NCBI RefSeq assembly: GCF_017304615.1
Contig: NZ_JAFKLZ010000001.1
Span: 248,001 to 312,000 of the forward strand
Origin: Sphingomonas sp.
Lineage (GTDB): Bacteria > Pseudomonadota > Alphaproteobacteria > Sphingomonadales > Sphingomonadaceae
Direction: 5' to 3'
DNA length: 64,000 nt
Part shown: positions 55,016 to 64,000 of the stretch, piece after piece
How the letters are laid out: every line of letters begins with the position of its first letter
How positions within the stretch are numbered: position 1 is the first letter of the stretch
Program-made: the position numbers and the translations under genes
Notes under the pieces: model-generated
Database searches by the model: none
What the model was told of the DNA's origin: nothing
Seen by the model: only the letters and a program-made list of their open reading frames with translations

Positions 55016-56332
55016 ATGTTCTCCGTGCTCGCCAACCGCACCTATCGCCATCTGTTCCTGGCGCAGATCATCGCGCTGATCGGGACGGGGTTGGCCACGG
55101 TCGCGCTTGGACTGCTCGCCTACGACATCGCCGGTGGCGATGCCGGAGCCGTGCTCGGGACCGCGCTCGCGATCAAGATGGTCGCCTACATCGGCGTTGC
55201 CCCGATCGCCGGGGCGTTCGCGAACAAGGTGCCGCGTCGGGCATTGCTCGTCGCGATGGACGTGCTGCGCGCCGGCGTCGCCGTCTGCCTGCCGTTCGTC
55301 ACACAGGTGTGGCAGGTCTATGTCCTGATCTTCGTGCTTCAGTCGGCTTCGGCCGCCTTTACCCCGACCTTCCAGGCGACGATTCCAGACGTCCTGGCGG
55401 AAGAGCGCGATTATACCCGCGCGCTGTCACTGTCGCGGCTGGCCTATGACATGGAGAGCCTGACCAGCCCGATCCTGGCGGCGGGGCTGCTGACGCTGAT
55501 CAGTTACCACTGGCTGTTTTCGGGCACCGCGATCGGGTTCGTCGCCTCGGCGCTGCTCGTCGTCTCGACGACGCTGCCGCGTCCGAAGCCGATCGAGGAT
55601 GAAGGTGGCATCTACGACAAGACGACGCGCGGCACGCGCATCTACCTGAAGACGCCGCGCCTGCGTGGGTTGCTGGCGCTGACACTGGCGGCGGCGGCGG
55701 CCAGCGCGATGGTGATCGTCAACACCGTGGTCATCGTGCGGGGAATGGGCCTGAGCCAGCGCGACGTCGCGCTGACCTTGGCGGCGTTCGGCGGCGGATC
55801 GATCACGGCGGCGCTGACCCTGCCGCGCATCCTTGATCGCATCTCCGATCGCACGGTGATGCTGGTTGCCGCCGCGCTGATGACGATGGTGCTCGCGGCG
55901 ATGGCGGTGGTCACTCTCGTGATGGGAAAGAGCGGGGGCTATTGGTTCGTGCTACTTGCCGGCTGGCTGGTGATGGGTGTGGCCTATTCGGCGAGCGTCA
56001 CGCCATCGGGCCGGCTGCTGCGCCGCTCCGCTCATGCCGAGGATCGACCCGCACTGTTCGCGGCGCAATTCGCGCTCAGCCATGTCTGCTGGCTGATCTG
56101 CTATCCGCTGGTCGGCCAGCTCGGTGCGCGGGTCGGCATGGCCGCAGCATTCGGGGGCATGGCGGTGATCGCCGCGATCGGCACGCTGCTGGCGCTGTGG
56201 CTGTGGCCCGCCAACGACCCCGACGTGGTCGCTCACGCTCATGGCGACCTGGCGGCCGACGACCCGCACCATGCGGAGGGCGAGCACGACTTCGTGATCG
56301 ACAAGCGTCATCCTGATTGGCCCAAATCATGA
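55016..56332 (+). CDS. MFS metal exporter, NreB-like
   Basis: Inner-membrane MFS transporter of 438 residues with about 12 helices (FLAQIIALIGTGLATVALGL first). The C-terminal cytoplasmic tail is His-rich (VVAHAHGDLAADDPHHAEG, then EHDFVIDKRH). That tail, and the adjacent CsoR/RcnR repressor, resemble the nreB/nreA nickel resistance pair. Two operators lie directly upstream. It overlaps the next gene by 4 bases (ATGA), so it heads the resistance operon. Nickel is the best guess for substrate; cobalt is possible. Confidence 0.87.
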   Translation: MFSVLANRTYRHLFLAQIIALIGTGLATVALGLLAYDIAGGDAGAVLGTALAIKMVAYIGVAPIAGAFANKVPRRALLVAMDVLRAGVAVCLPFVTQVWQVYVLIFVLQSASAAFTPTFQATIPDVLAEERDYTRALSLSRLAYDMESLTSPILAAGLLTLISYHWLFSGTAIGFVASALLVVSTTLPRPKPIEDEGGIYDKTTRGTRIYLKTPRLRGLLALTLAAAAASAMVIVNTVVIVRGMGLSQRDVALTLAAFGGGSITAALTLPRILDRISDRTVMLVAAALMTMVLAAMAVVTLVMGKSGGYWFVLLAGWLVMGVAYSASVTPSGRLLRRSAHAEDRPALFAAQFALSHVCWLICYPLVGQLGARVGMAAAFGGMAVIAAIGTLLALWLWPANDPDVVAHAHGDLAADDPHHAEGEHDFVIDKRHPDWPKS

Positions 56333-56721
56333 CCGCCATCGTCTTGCCGCCACTGGGGCGTTCGCATAGGCTGCGGACCGTGCCCATCCGGCGTCCTCGA
56401 CCCGCGCTCTTGAGCGTCATCCTCGCCATCCTCGCGGTGATGACGATGAGCGCCGTGTCGACGTGGCACAGCGCGAGCTTCCATGACGACGACCCGATCC
56501 ACGCTGCGTCGGTGACGCATGTCCACAGCGATAGCGGATCGGTCGATCCCGATGCGCCTATCCATGTCGCCGCGCATATGGTCGGCCAAGGCATCGATCT
56601 CCCGTCGGTGACGACCGCGCCGCTCTATGCGGCTAGGGAAGTCGTGCGGTGGCAGATGACCCCCAGCGGCTTCACGCCAGGCGAGGATCCGGCGTCACCG
56701 CTTAGACCGCCCCGAGCCTGA
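56329..56721 (+). CDS. Small His-rich exported protein of the metal cluster
   Basis: 130-residue protein with one hydrophobic helix (ALLSVILAILAVMTMSAVST, about 24-43) and a periplasmic part rich in His and Asp (WHSASFHDDDPIHAASVTHV then HSDSG and PIHVAAHMVG). The composition points to metal binding in the periplasm, as in CzcI/CnrX-like accessory proteins, without clear homology. It overlaps the MFS gene by 4 bases and precedes czcC by 54. Confidence 0.75.
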   Translation: MTAIVLPPLGRSHRLRTVPIRRPRPALLSVILAILAVMTMSAVSTWHSASFHDDDPIHAASVTHVHSDSGSVDPDAPIHVAAHMVGQGIDLPSVTTAPLYAAREVVRWQMTPSGFTPGEDPASPLRPPRA

Positions 56722-56775
56722 TCTCTCTAGCGCGCGTCGCCGCGCCACGAGGATCAATCAGGCAAGGACATCGAT

Positions 56776-58035
56776 ATGAACGGCACTTTACGCCGGCGAC
56801 GCCTCGTGGCGTTGCTCGGCGGACTCGCGAGCATGGCGCTCGCCGGGTCGGCGTGGGCAGACCCTGCGCCTCCCTTCGCGCAATTGTTGAAGCAGGCGGA
56901 AAGCTCTCCGCGCATGAAGGCGATCGAGGCCGACGTCGATCGCGCCAAGGGGCTATCGGACCAGGCCAGGGCACGGCCCAACCCCACGGTTAGCGTATAT
57001 GGCGAGAACATCGCGGGATCATCGCCCTATTCGGGGTTCGATCGCAGCGAGACGACACTGCAGTTCAACCAGCCGTTCGAGATAGGCGGCAAGCGCTCGG
57101 CGCGGATCGCGGCGGGTGAGGCCGGGGTTGTTGCCGCCAGAGCACGCGGACGGCAGGGTCGGATCGCCTTCGCCTATGAACTGGCGCTGGCTTATGTCGC
57201 GGTTGAACTGGCTGATCGCCGCATCGCCTTGGCCGAGGACGAGATCGAGGAAGCCGAGGCCGATCTGAAGCTGGCCCGCGCGCTGGTCGAGGCTGGCAAG
57301 GAAACGCGGCTACGCGCGCTGCAGGCTGAGACCGAACTCAACGCCGCACAGGCGGTGCTCGAAGGAGCCAAGGCGACACGCACCGCCGCGCTCGCCAGAC
57401 TATCGGCGATGGCCGGGGTCGAAACGCCATTCACCGGCGTGTCCGAATCGCTGCTCGATCGCATGACACCGCGCACGACCTATGGCCCGGTCGACCCGAT
57501 GCAGAGTGCTGGCTATATCAGCGCGCTGGCCGATCGCGACGCCGCCGTCCGTCGTGCTGCATCGGAGCGCAAGCGGGCGATCCCGGACGTGACCGGTCAG
57601 CTCGGAATTCGGCGCCTGCAAGGGGACCGCGCGACCGCATTGGTCGCGGGCATCTCGCTGCCGCTCAACCTGTTCGATCGCAACAAGGGCAATATCGCGG
57701 CGGCCGATGCCGATGTGCGCGGCGCCGATGCGCGTGCCGAGGCAACCCGACTGGAAGCGGCGGCTAACGTCGCCGCAGCACTGGCGTTGGTCGAAGCCGC
57801 CGATGCGCGCGTCGCCGCCGCCGAGCGGACGATGGGGAACGCAACTGAAACCTATCGCCTCGCTCGGATCGCTTATGAGGCCGGCAAATCGCCGCTTAGC
57901 GAACTGCTCGTCGCCCGTCACGGCCTTGGCGTGGCACGCGGGGTCGTCGTCGACGCCGCCGCCGCCCGTCTCGATGCTCGCGCCCAACTCGCCAGCCTGC
58001 AAGGCCTGGCCGTCACCGGAGAACCGGTTCAATGA
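56776..58035 (+). CDS. czcC: Outer membrane efflux protein CzcC (TolC family)
   Basis: Outer membrane channel of the tripartite heavy-metal pump, 419 residues. A signal peptide (LLGGLASMALAGSAWA) is followed by two outer-membrane-efflux repeats with long helices (EDEIEEAEADLKLARALVEA and ERTMGNATETYRLARIAYEA). The stretch YSGFDRSETTLQFNQPFEIG is typical of CzcC-type TolC proteins. It overlaps czcB by 4 bases. Confidence 0.94.
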   Translation: MNGTLRRRRLVALLGGLASMALAGSAWADPAPPFAQLLKQAESSPRMKAIEADVDRAKGLSDQARARPNPTVSVYGENIAGSSPYSGFDRSETTLQFNQPFEIGGKRSARIAAGEAGVVAARARGRQGRIAFAYELALAYVAVELADRRIALAEDEIEEAEADLKLARALVEAGKETRLRALQAETELNAAQAVLEGAKATRTAALARLSAMAGVETPFTGVSESLLDRMTPRTTYGPVDPMQSAGYISALADRDAAVRRAASERKRAIPDVTGQLGIRRLQGDRATALVAGISLPLNLFDRNKGNIAAADADVRGADARAEATRLEAAANVAAALALVEAADARVAAAERTMGNATETYRLARIAYEAGKSPLSELLVARHGLGVARGVVVDAAAARLDARAQLASLQGLAVTGEPVQ

Positions 58036-59195
58036 CCAATAATCGCCTGTATGCCGGGGCCGCACTCGGTCTCGTGCTCGTCGCCGCCTTGGGATTCGGA
58101 GCCGGCCGGATGACGCAGTCTCCACCTGCTGCTGCCCCGACGACTGCCACCGCCGCTGCTTCTGCCGCCGCGCCGAACGACACCGTGGAACTCGACGCCG
58201 CCGGCATCAAGACCGCCGGCATCACGATAGCGCCAGCCGCTGCCGGTGAACTCGACACCGCCATCGCCGCGTCGGCGACCGTCGAGGCGACACCCGACGC
58301 CGAAGCGGTGCTGACCGCCCGCGCGCCCGGCACGGTCACGCGCATCTTCAAGCGCATCGGCGACCCAATCCGCGCCGGCGAGACGATGGCACTGGTCGAA
58401 AGTCGCGACGCCTCGGCGATCGCCGCCGATCGTGCCGCCGCCGCCGCCCGCGTGACCCTGGCCTCGAAGCAGGTGGCGCGCGAGCGCTCGCTGCTCGCGC
58501 AAGGGGTCAGCCCGCGTGCCGATTACGAGACGGCGCAGGCTAACCTTGCCGTGGCCGAAGCCGATGCCCGGCGTGCGAGTGCCGCCGCCGGCGCGGTGCG
58601 CCTGTCGGGTGACGGCCGATCGGTCGCGGTCGTGAGTCCCGTCACCGGCCGCGTTACCGCTGCCTCGGCCAAGCTGGGCCAGTTCGTTGCCGCCGAGGCC
58701 GAGCTGTTCCGTGTCGCCGATCCGACGCGGCTTCAGATCACCGCCAGCCTCCCGCCAGCGGATGCGTCGCGCGTGCGCGCCGGTGACCGCGTGGAGCTGA
58801 CCACCAGCGACGGGCGCACGATCGAAGGCCGCGTCCGCTCGGAGACCGGCGTGGTCGACCCCGACACACGGTCTGCGACGATCATCATCGAGCCGAGCGC
58901 AGGTGGTAGCCTGCTGGTGCCCGGTCAGCTCGCGCAGGCGCGCATTTTCGCCAGCGGCGGCGCCGCCAAATCGGGCGTGATGGTGCCGCAGGATGCGGTG
59001 CAGACGATCGGCGACCGAACGGTCGTGTTCGTCCGCACGGGCAAGGGCTTCAGGGCTCAGACCGTGCAGGTCGGTAGTCGCAGCGGCGGGCTGGTCGCAA
59101 TCACTTCTGGCCTGTCGGCGGGCACGCCGATCGCGACGGTCAACGCCTTCCTGCTCAAGGCTGAGATCGAGAAGAACGAAGGGGGCGACGAATGA
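58032..59195 (+). CDS. czcB: Periplasmic adaptor CzcB (RND membrane fusion protein)
   Basis: 387-residue adaptor linking CzcA to CzcC. An N-terminal anchor (LYAGAALGLVLVAALGFGAG) is followed by lipoyl-like halves around a helical hairpin (VTRIFKRIGDPIRAGETMAL ... VSPVTGRVTAASAKLGQFV), then beta-barrel and membrane-proximal domains (MVPQDAVQTIGDRTVVFVRT). It lacks the N-terminal His-rich metal-binding domain found in some CzcB proteins. It overlaps both neighbours by 4 bases. Confidence 0.95.
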   Translation: MTNNRLYAGAALGLVLVAALGFGAGRMTQSPPAAAPTTATAAASAAAPNDTVELDAAGIKTAGITIAPAAAGELDTAIAASATVEATPDAEAVLTARAPGTVTRIFKRIGDPIRAGETMALVESRDASAIAADRAAAAARVTLASKQVARERSLLAQGVSPRADYETAQANLAVAEADARRASAAAGAVRLSGDGRSVAVVSPVTGRVTAASAKLGQFVAAEAELFRVADPTRLQITASLPPADASRVRAGDRVELTTSDGRTIEGRVRSETGVVDPDTRSATIIIEPSAGGSLLVPGQLAQARIFASGGAAKSGVMVPQDAVQTIGDRTVVFVRTGKGFRAQTVQVGSRSGGLVAITSGLSAGTPIATVNAFLLKAEIEKNEGGDE

Positions 59196-62100
59196 TCGCG
59201 CGCATCCTTTCGATTTCGGTCCGCATGCGGTGGCTGGTCGCCGCGCTGACGCTGATCGTCATCGGCTTCGGCCTGTGGCAGATCACCAAGCTGCCGATCG
59301 ACGCGGTGCCCGACGTCACCAATCGTCAGGTGCAGATCAGCACCTTCGCGCCAACGCTGGGCCCGGTTGATATCGAGAAGCAGGTGACCTTCCCGGTCGA
59401 AACCGCGCTGGCGGGCATTCCGGGGCTGGAGATCACCCGGTCCTTTTCGCGCAACGGCTTCAGCCAAGTGACGGCGGTATTCACCGATTCGACCGACATC
59501 TATTTCGCGCGTCAGCAGGTGACCGAGCGGCTCGCTCAGGCCAAGGACAGTCTGCCCGTCGGGGTGCAGCCCAATCTCGCACCGCTCAGCACCGGGCTGG
59601 GCGAGATATTCTTCTATTCGGTCGCGTTCCGCCATCCCGATGGCAAGGGCATCAAGGCGGTCGACGGCAAGCCTGGCTGGCAATCGGACGGCAGTTACCT
59701 GACTCCCGAGGGCGAGCGGTTGACCACCGAGCTCGCCAAGGCGGCCTATCTGCGCACGGTGCAGGATTGGATCATCCGGCCGCAGATGCGCAACGTGAAG
59801 GGCGTCGCCGGCGTCGATTCCAACGGCGGCTATGTGAAGCAATATCTGGTCGAGCCGAACCTGAACGCGCTCGCCACCTATGGCCTGTCGATCACCGAAC
59901 TGGCGGACGCGCTGGAGCGGGCCAATCTGTCGGCGGGGTCGAACTATGTCCGCCGTGCGGGCGAGAGCTTCCTGGTCCGCGCCGATGCCCGCCTGAAGTC
60001 GATCGCCGACATCGAGGAAGCGGTGGTCGCCACCCGCGCCGGCACGCCGGTGCGTGTGAAGGACGTAGGACAGGTCGTCATCGGTGGCGCGGTCCGCACC
60101 GGATCGGGCAGCCGCATGGGATCGGAGGCGGTCATCTCGACCGTGCTGATGCTGGTCGGCAGCAACAGCCGCATCGTCGCGACGAGCGCGGCGGAGAAGC
60201 TGACTCTCGTCAACAAATCGCTGCCGCCCGATATCTTCGCTGAGCCGGTCTATAACCGGTCGAAGTTGGTCAACGCCACGATCGCCACGGTCGAGAAGAA
60301 CCTGACCGAGGGCGCTTTGCTCGTCATCGTCGTTCTGTTCCTGCTGCTCGGCAACATCCGCGCGGCGCTCATCACGGCGGCAGTGATCCCCGTTACCATG
60401 CTGATGACGGCGGCGGGCATGAACGGGCTTGGCGTGTCGGGCAATCTGATGAGCCTGGGTGCGCTCGACTTCGGCCTGATCGTCGACGGCGCAGTCATCA
60501 TCGTAGAGAATGCGCTCAGGCGGCTCGCCGAGCGGCAAGAGCATGAAGGGCGGCTGCTCACCCGCGAGGAACGAATGGAAGAGACGACGCTTGCCGCGCA
60601 GGAGATGGTGCGGCCGACCGTCTATGGTCAGCTCATCATCTTCCTCGTCTTCGTGCCGCTGCTCACCTTTCAGGGGGTAGAGGGCAAGACCTTCTCGCCG
60701 ATGGCGATCACGCTGATGGTCGCGCTGGCGAGCGCGTTCGTCCTGTCGTTGACCTTTGTGCCGGCGATGATCGCGCTGCTCATCAAGGGCAAGGTTAGAG
60801 AGACCGAGGTCAAGCCGATCCGTTGGTTCAAGGAGAAATACGCGCCCCTCTTGCAGCGTGCGGTCACTCGTCCGTTACCGTTCATTCTGGGCGGGGCCGG
60901 CGTGTTCGTGGCGGCGATCCTGTGCTTCGGGTTACTCGGCGAGGAGTTCATGCCGCAGCTCGACGAGAAGGACATCACCGTCACCAACTTCCGCGTGCCC
61001 TCGGCTTCGATCGACCAGTCGACGCAGATGCAGCTCAAGATCGAGGACGCGCTGAAGTCCTTGCCCGAGGCAGCGTTGGTATTTTCCAAGAACGGCAATG
61101 CCGATCTTGGCACAGACCCGATGCCGCCCAACGCCTCGGACACCTATTTCATCCCCAAGCCCGAGAGCGAATGGCCGGCCGACGTGCACAGCAAGGAGGA
61201 CATCCTCAAGCGAATCGAGGCCAAGATGAAGCCACTGATAGGCAACCGGACCGAAATTCAGCAGCCGATCCAGATGCGCTTCAACGAGCTGATCGCGGGT
61301 GTTCGGGCGGATGTTGCGGTCAAACTCTATGGCGACGATCTTGACGCGATGAGCCAGCAGGCCAAGCGCATCGCCGGGGTGCTGCGCACCATCCCCGGCG
61401 CGGGCGACGTCAGCGCCGAGCAGACCGATGGCGCCCCGACCTTCGACGTGAAGATCGATCGCCAGGCGGTGGCGCGTTACGGCCTGTCGGTCGAGGAGGT
61501 GGCGAATACCGTCGCCGCCGCACTCGGTGGGCGTGAAGCTGGACTGCTGTTCGAGGGCGACCGGCGCTTCTCGGTGGTTGTCCGCCTGCCCGATGCGCAA
61601 CGTGACGATCTGGAAACGCTGGGGGCGATCCCGGTGATGTTGCCAGCGGCCGAGGGCCAGGTCGCCCGCTCGATCCCGCTGCGCGAGGTGGCGCGGTTCA
61701 GCTACACCAATGGCTTGAACCAGGTCAGCCGCGAGAACGGCAAGCGCATGGTGACCGTGCAGGTCAACGTGCGTGGCCGTGACCTGGGCGGGTTCGTCGA
61801 CGAGGCGCAGGCAAAGATCAATTCGCTGCAACTGCCCGCCGGGATGTATACGGCATGGGGCGGAACGTTCGAGAGCCTGCAATCGGCGCGGCTCAGGCTG
61901 ATGATCGTGGTGCCGATCGTGTTCGTGGCGATCTTCGGCCTGCTCTATATGGCGCTGGGCGGCGTTGGCCGTGCGGCGATAGTGTTCAGCGCGGTGCCAA
62001 TGGCGCTGGCGGGCGGCGTATTCGCGCTCCTGCTGCGGGGCATCCCGTTCTCGATCACGGCGGCGGTTGGCTTTATCGCACTGTCGGGCGTCGCGGTGCT

Positions 62101-62416
62101 CAACGGACTCGTGATGATGAGCGCGATCCGCAAATATCAGGATGACGGCGCCGACGAGGACGATGCGATCGTAAATGGCGCGATGGAGCGCGTCCGCCCG
62201 GTGCTGATGACCGCGTTGGTCGCCAGCCTCGGCTTCGTGCCGATGGCACTGGCGACCGGCACCGGTGCGGAGGTGCAGCGACCGCTGGCAACCGTGGTGA
62301 TCGGCGGGTTGATCACATCCACCGCGCTCACCCTGCTGGTGCTGCCAGCCATCGCCGCCTGGGCGGGGCGGCTGCGCAAACGCCCGGTGCAAGAAGGCGC
62401 GATTGCAGCACTCTGA
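59192..62416 (+). CDS. czcA: Heavy-metal RND efflux pump CzcA
   Basis: Inner-membrane proton-driven exporter of the HME-RND family, 1074 residues, with 12 helices in two halves and two large periplasmic loops. The proton/metal relay in helix 4, DFGLIVDGAVIIVEN (about 427-441), contains the two Asp and the Glu known to be essential in CzcA. It separates this pump from Cu/Ag (CusA) types. The likely substrates are Co/Zn/Cd or Ni/Co; the repressor and the NreB-like gene in the same operon favour Ni/Co. Confidence 0.96.
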   Translation: MIARILSISVRMRWLVAALTLIVIGFGLWQITKLPIDAVPDVTNRQVQISTFAPTLGPVDIEKQVTFPVETALAGIPGLEITRSFSRNGFSQVTAVFTDSTDIYFARQQVTERLAQAKDSLPVGVQPNLAPLSTGLGEIFFYSVAFRHPDGKGIKAVDGKPGWQSDGSYLTPEGERLTTELAKAAYLRTVQDWIIRPQMRNVKGVAGVDSNGGYVKQYLVEPNLNALATYGLSITELADALERANLSAGSNYVRRAGESFLVRADARLKSIADIEEAVVATRAGTPVRVKDVGQVVIGGAVRTGSGSRMGSEAVISTVLMLVGSNSRIVATSAAEKLTLVNKSLPPDIFAEPVYNRSKLVNATIATVEKNLTEGALLVIVVLFLLLGNIRAALITAAVIPVTMLMTAAGMNGLGVSGNLMSLGALDFGLIVDGAVIIVENALRRLAERQEHEGRLLTREERMEETTLAAQEMVRPTVYGQLIIFLVFVPLLTFQGVEGKTFSPMAITLMVALASAFVLSLTFVPAMIALLIKGKVRETEVKPIRWFKEKYAPLLQRAVTRPLPFILGGAGVFVAAILCFGLLGEEFMPQLDEKDITVTNFRVPSASIDQSTQMQLKIEDALKSLPEAALVFSKNGNADLGTDPMPPNASDTYFIPKPESEWPADVHSKEDILKRIEAKMKPLIGNRTEIQQPIQMRFNELIAGVRADVAVKLYGDDLDAMSQQAKRIAGVLRTIPGAGDVSAEQTDGAPTFDVKIDRQAVARYGLSVEEVANTVAAALGGREAGLLFEGDRRFSVVVRLPDAQRDDLETLGAIPVMLPAAEGQVARSIPLREVARFSYTNGLNQVSRENGKRMVTVQVNVRGRDLGGFVDEAQAKINSLQLPAGMYTAWGGTFESLQSARLRLMIVVPIVFVAIFGLLYMALGGVGRAAIVFSAVPMALAGGVFALLLRGIPFSITAAVGFIALSGVAVLNGLVMMSAIRKYQDDGADEDDAIVNGAMERVRPVLMTALVASLGFVPMALATGTGAEVQRPLATVVIGGLITSTALTLLVLPAIAAWAGRLRKRPVQEGAIAAL

Positions 62417-62455
62417 TTTGTCCTGCCGGGCGAGACGATCGTCCGGCAGGATTGC

Positions 62456-63442
62456 TCAATCGGTCGGCTGATAGATCCTGATCTCGGCCGCCTGGCCGCC
62501 CCCCGCGCGCACGGCGACAAACAGGCGGTCGAGTTCAGGCACGAACAACGCGGTGCGTGCGCCCGAGCGGGTCGACGCAATTCCGAGTGATCGATAGGCG
62601 CCAGACACCATGCCGAACACTTCAACGGCGCCCGACCCGCAACTGACCAAAAGCCGATGCCGAGCGGCGTCGAAGAATACGTCGTCCGAATCCCCGCAGG
62701 TCGAAAGGTCGGTCGCGATGGCGCCCGTTGCCAGATCCATCGTCAGCAGTCTTGCGGGCCAGCGAAACACCAGCGCGGCGACACCCTGATCAACCGCCAT
62801 CGGGAAGTTGAGCCGATAGCGTGCGTGCCAATCGGATTGGATCTTGCCGCTCACCAGATCAGCCACGATCACGCGCCGCGCATCGGGCACGTTGACGATG
62901 GCGTTGTCGCCGAACAGCCGGAAGCCCTCGGGATGTCCGGGCAAGGTCACACGCTGGACCACCGAGCGTGTCGCAGGGTCGATCACGGCCAGCGCGCCCG
63001 ATCCATAACCGACAATCAGTCGGCCGTTCCTAGGATCGACCCGCAGATTGTCCGCGTCGTCACCAAACGACATTACCCCGTCGGCGCTGAGATCGTGGCG
63101 ATAGAATCGCACGGTGCCGTCGCCGCCGCTTGCGACCGCGAGTTCGTCTCGCGCGGGCAGCCATGCGACGCCCTGCGGTTCCTTGAGGCCAGAGATGCGC
63201 CCGACGACTGCGCCGCGTGTGAGGTCGATCACGTCCACGCTGCCATCGCCGACTTCGGCCACGAACAGGCGATGACGTTTGAGATCGACGGCGAGATGAT
63301 CGATCCGCCCTCCGACGTCGGGCAGTGCGATGGTTTGCGCGAGTTTCAAGGGTGCCGTCGCGGGCGGCGCGGCGCTGCACGACGCGCTGCCGGCAAGCAT
63401 GGCGAGCAGAACAGGAATGCGTCGTAGCAGCGCGCCACCCAT
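62456..63442 (-). CDS. YncE/YVTN-type beta-propeller lipoprotein
   Basis: 328-residue exported protein. A signal peptide (RRIPVLLAMLAGSASC) ends in a lipobox-like AGSASC. The mature part has repeated propeller blades such as RHRLFVAEVGDGSVDVIDL, RNGRLIVGYGSGALAVIDPA and RRVIVADLVSGKIQSD. Ligand unknown. It is convergent with czcA and 3 bases downstream of the superoxide dismutase gene, so the two are probably co-transcribed. Confidence 0.82.
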   Translation of the reverse strand: MGGALLRRIPVLLAMLAGSASCSAAPPATAPLKLAQTIALPDVGGRIDHLAVDLKRHRLFVAEVGDGSVDVIDLTRGAVVGRISGLKEPQGVAWLPARDELAVASGGDGTVRFYRHDLSADGVMSFGDDADNLRVDPRNGRLIVGYGSGALAVIDPATRSVVQRVTLPGHPEGFRLFGDNAIVNVPDARRVIVADLVSGKIQSDWHARYRLNFPMAVDQGVAALVFRWPARLLTMDLATGAIATDLSTCGDSDDVFFDAARHRLLVSCGSGAVEVFGMVSGAYRSLGIASTRSGARTALFVPELDRLFVAVRAGGGQAAEIRIYQPTD

Positions 63443-63445
63443 CGG

Positions 63446-64000
63446 TCAGGCCCGGTCGGCGGCGGCGGCCTGGGCTAGCCTCTTGTCGGCCGACGTCCAG
63501 TCGATCGCGTTCATGAACGCATCGACATAGGCGGGGGCCTTCGCACCATAGTCGATCGCGTATGCGTGCTCATACATGTCGAGCGCGAGGATCGGCGTGC
63601 CGCCCGCCAACGTCATCGTGTGATCGGCGGCCCATTGATTGACCAGGCAATGGTCGCGGTGGCTCCAAGTCAGCAGCACCCAGCCCGAACCGCCGCCGAG
63701 GGCCTTACCCATGTTGCTGAACTCGGCCCGCCAGCGGTCATGACTGCCGAAATCGCGCTCGAGCGCTGCCGCCAGCACCTTGCCCGGCTGGGTCGGGGTG
63801 CCGAGCCCGGCGAAATACAGTTCGTGCAGGATCATCGAGTTCCAGGCGATCAATTCCTCGCGCTTCAGGCCGTTGAGCGTGAAGCCGGGCGCGGTCGCTG
63901 GGTCAAGGCTGGCGAATTGCGTCGCGATCGCGCCGAGCCGCTTCACCGCGCCGACATAATTGTTGTCATGGTGGCTCACGAGCATCTTCTCGGACAGGCC
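63446..64000 (-). CDS. Fe/Mn superoxide dismutase, 5' end beyond the window
   Basis: 185 codons are visible and the frame stays open at the window edge, so the N-terminus is missing. The ligand His region reads GLSEKMLVSHHDNNYVGAV. The C-terminal ligands lie in ALDMYEHAYAIDYGAKAPAY (Asp-x-x-x-His pattern), and GSGWVLLTW is the conserved core. The sequence is a diverged relative of SodB, with Met-Tyr in place of the usual Val-Trp before Glu-His. An internal ATG at 63985 is not the true start. It defends against superoxide, fitting with the metal-stress genes nearby. Confidence 0.9.
   Translation of the reverse strand, partial: GLSEKMLVSHHDNNYVGAVKRLGAIATQFASLDPATAPGFTLNGLKREELIAWNSMILHELYFAGLGTPTQPGKVLAAALERDFGSHDRWRAEFSNMGKALGGGSGWVLLTWSHRDHCLVNQWAADHTMTLAGGTPILALDMYEHAYAIDYGAKAPAYVDAFMNAIDWTSADKRLAQAAAADRA

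Noticed and set aside
54925-55041. Extension of the CsoR/RcnR frame upstream of 54924
   Set aside because: It would translate the two palindromic operators into a peptide unlike any family member, and it overlaps the start of the MFS gene.

Overview
The window looks like a chromosome segment of a sphingomonad (Alphaproteobacteria, Sphingomonas or a close relative). The evidence is uniformly high GC coding sequence, a MucR/Ros regulator, PEPxxWA-CTERM proteins, an alphaproteobacterial suf operon with a short SufD, and the dispersed inverted repeat built on CCTTCGACAAGCTCAG. No rRNA, complete tRNA or CRISPR array was seen.

Region 1 (1-12.5 kb, almost all minus strand) is housekeeping: the start of a lipoprotein gene, katG, then corC-ybeY-phoH, two PEP-CTERM genes, miaB-plsC-fur, mucR, rimI-tsaB, a RutE-like nitroreductase and a NifU-type scaffold. 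Many of these genes overlap by 1-4 bases, several with GTG, TTG or possibly CTG starts. Region 2 (12.6-24.7 kb) holds single genes: a PQQ-like propeller lipoprotein, an aspartyl/asparaginyl beta-hydroxylase, an M16 protease, a long-chain acyl-CoA ligase, gamma-glutamyltransferase, pyrD and an AraC regulator. A candidate small RNA with a strong intrinsic terminator lies between pyrD and the AraC gene.

Region 3 (24.7-30.9 kb, plus strand) is a complete SUF iron-sulfur cluster operon: Rrf2 regulator-sufB-orf64-orf130-sufC-sufD-sufS-sufT-sufA. Two candidate operators lie in front of it. A REP-like palindrome reads into the 3' end of the regulator gene. Region 4 (30.9-42.5 kb, mostly minus) is leucine/isovalerate degradation: isovaleryl-CoA dehydrogenase, both methylcrotonyl-CoA carboxylase subunits, a crotonase and a MaoC dehydratase. 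A GNAT gene and an orphan Imm53-type immunity gene sit at the operon tail. An M13 protease, a TrmH methylase and a LuxR/DUF4199 pair interrupt it. Region 5 (42.5-45.3 kb) has an amino acid permease, a DUF2236 oxygenase-like gene and an unknown helical protein.

Region 6 (45.4-54.6 kb) looks like an acquired, formerly mobile segment. It begins next to a 17-base match to a tRNA 3' end. It carries mostly unknown genes, a GHKL ATPase fused to a PD-(D/E)xK-like nuclease domain (a plausible defence protein), and a MobA/MobL-type relaxase preceded by nested inverted repeats (candidate oriT). Region 7 (54.6-64 kb) is a metal resistance cluster: a CsoR/RcnR-type repressor, two G-tract operators, a NreB-like MFS exporter with a His-rich tail, a small His-rich exported protein and czcCBA, all overlapping or closely spaced. 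It is followed by a beta-propeller lipoprotein and an Fe/Mn superoxide dismutase cut by the window edge.

The best candidates for something undescribed are the GHKL-nuclease protein and its neighbours, the small RNA candidate near pyrD, the relaxase with its putative oriT, and the two small genes inside the suf operon.
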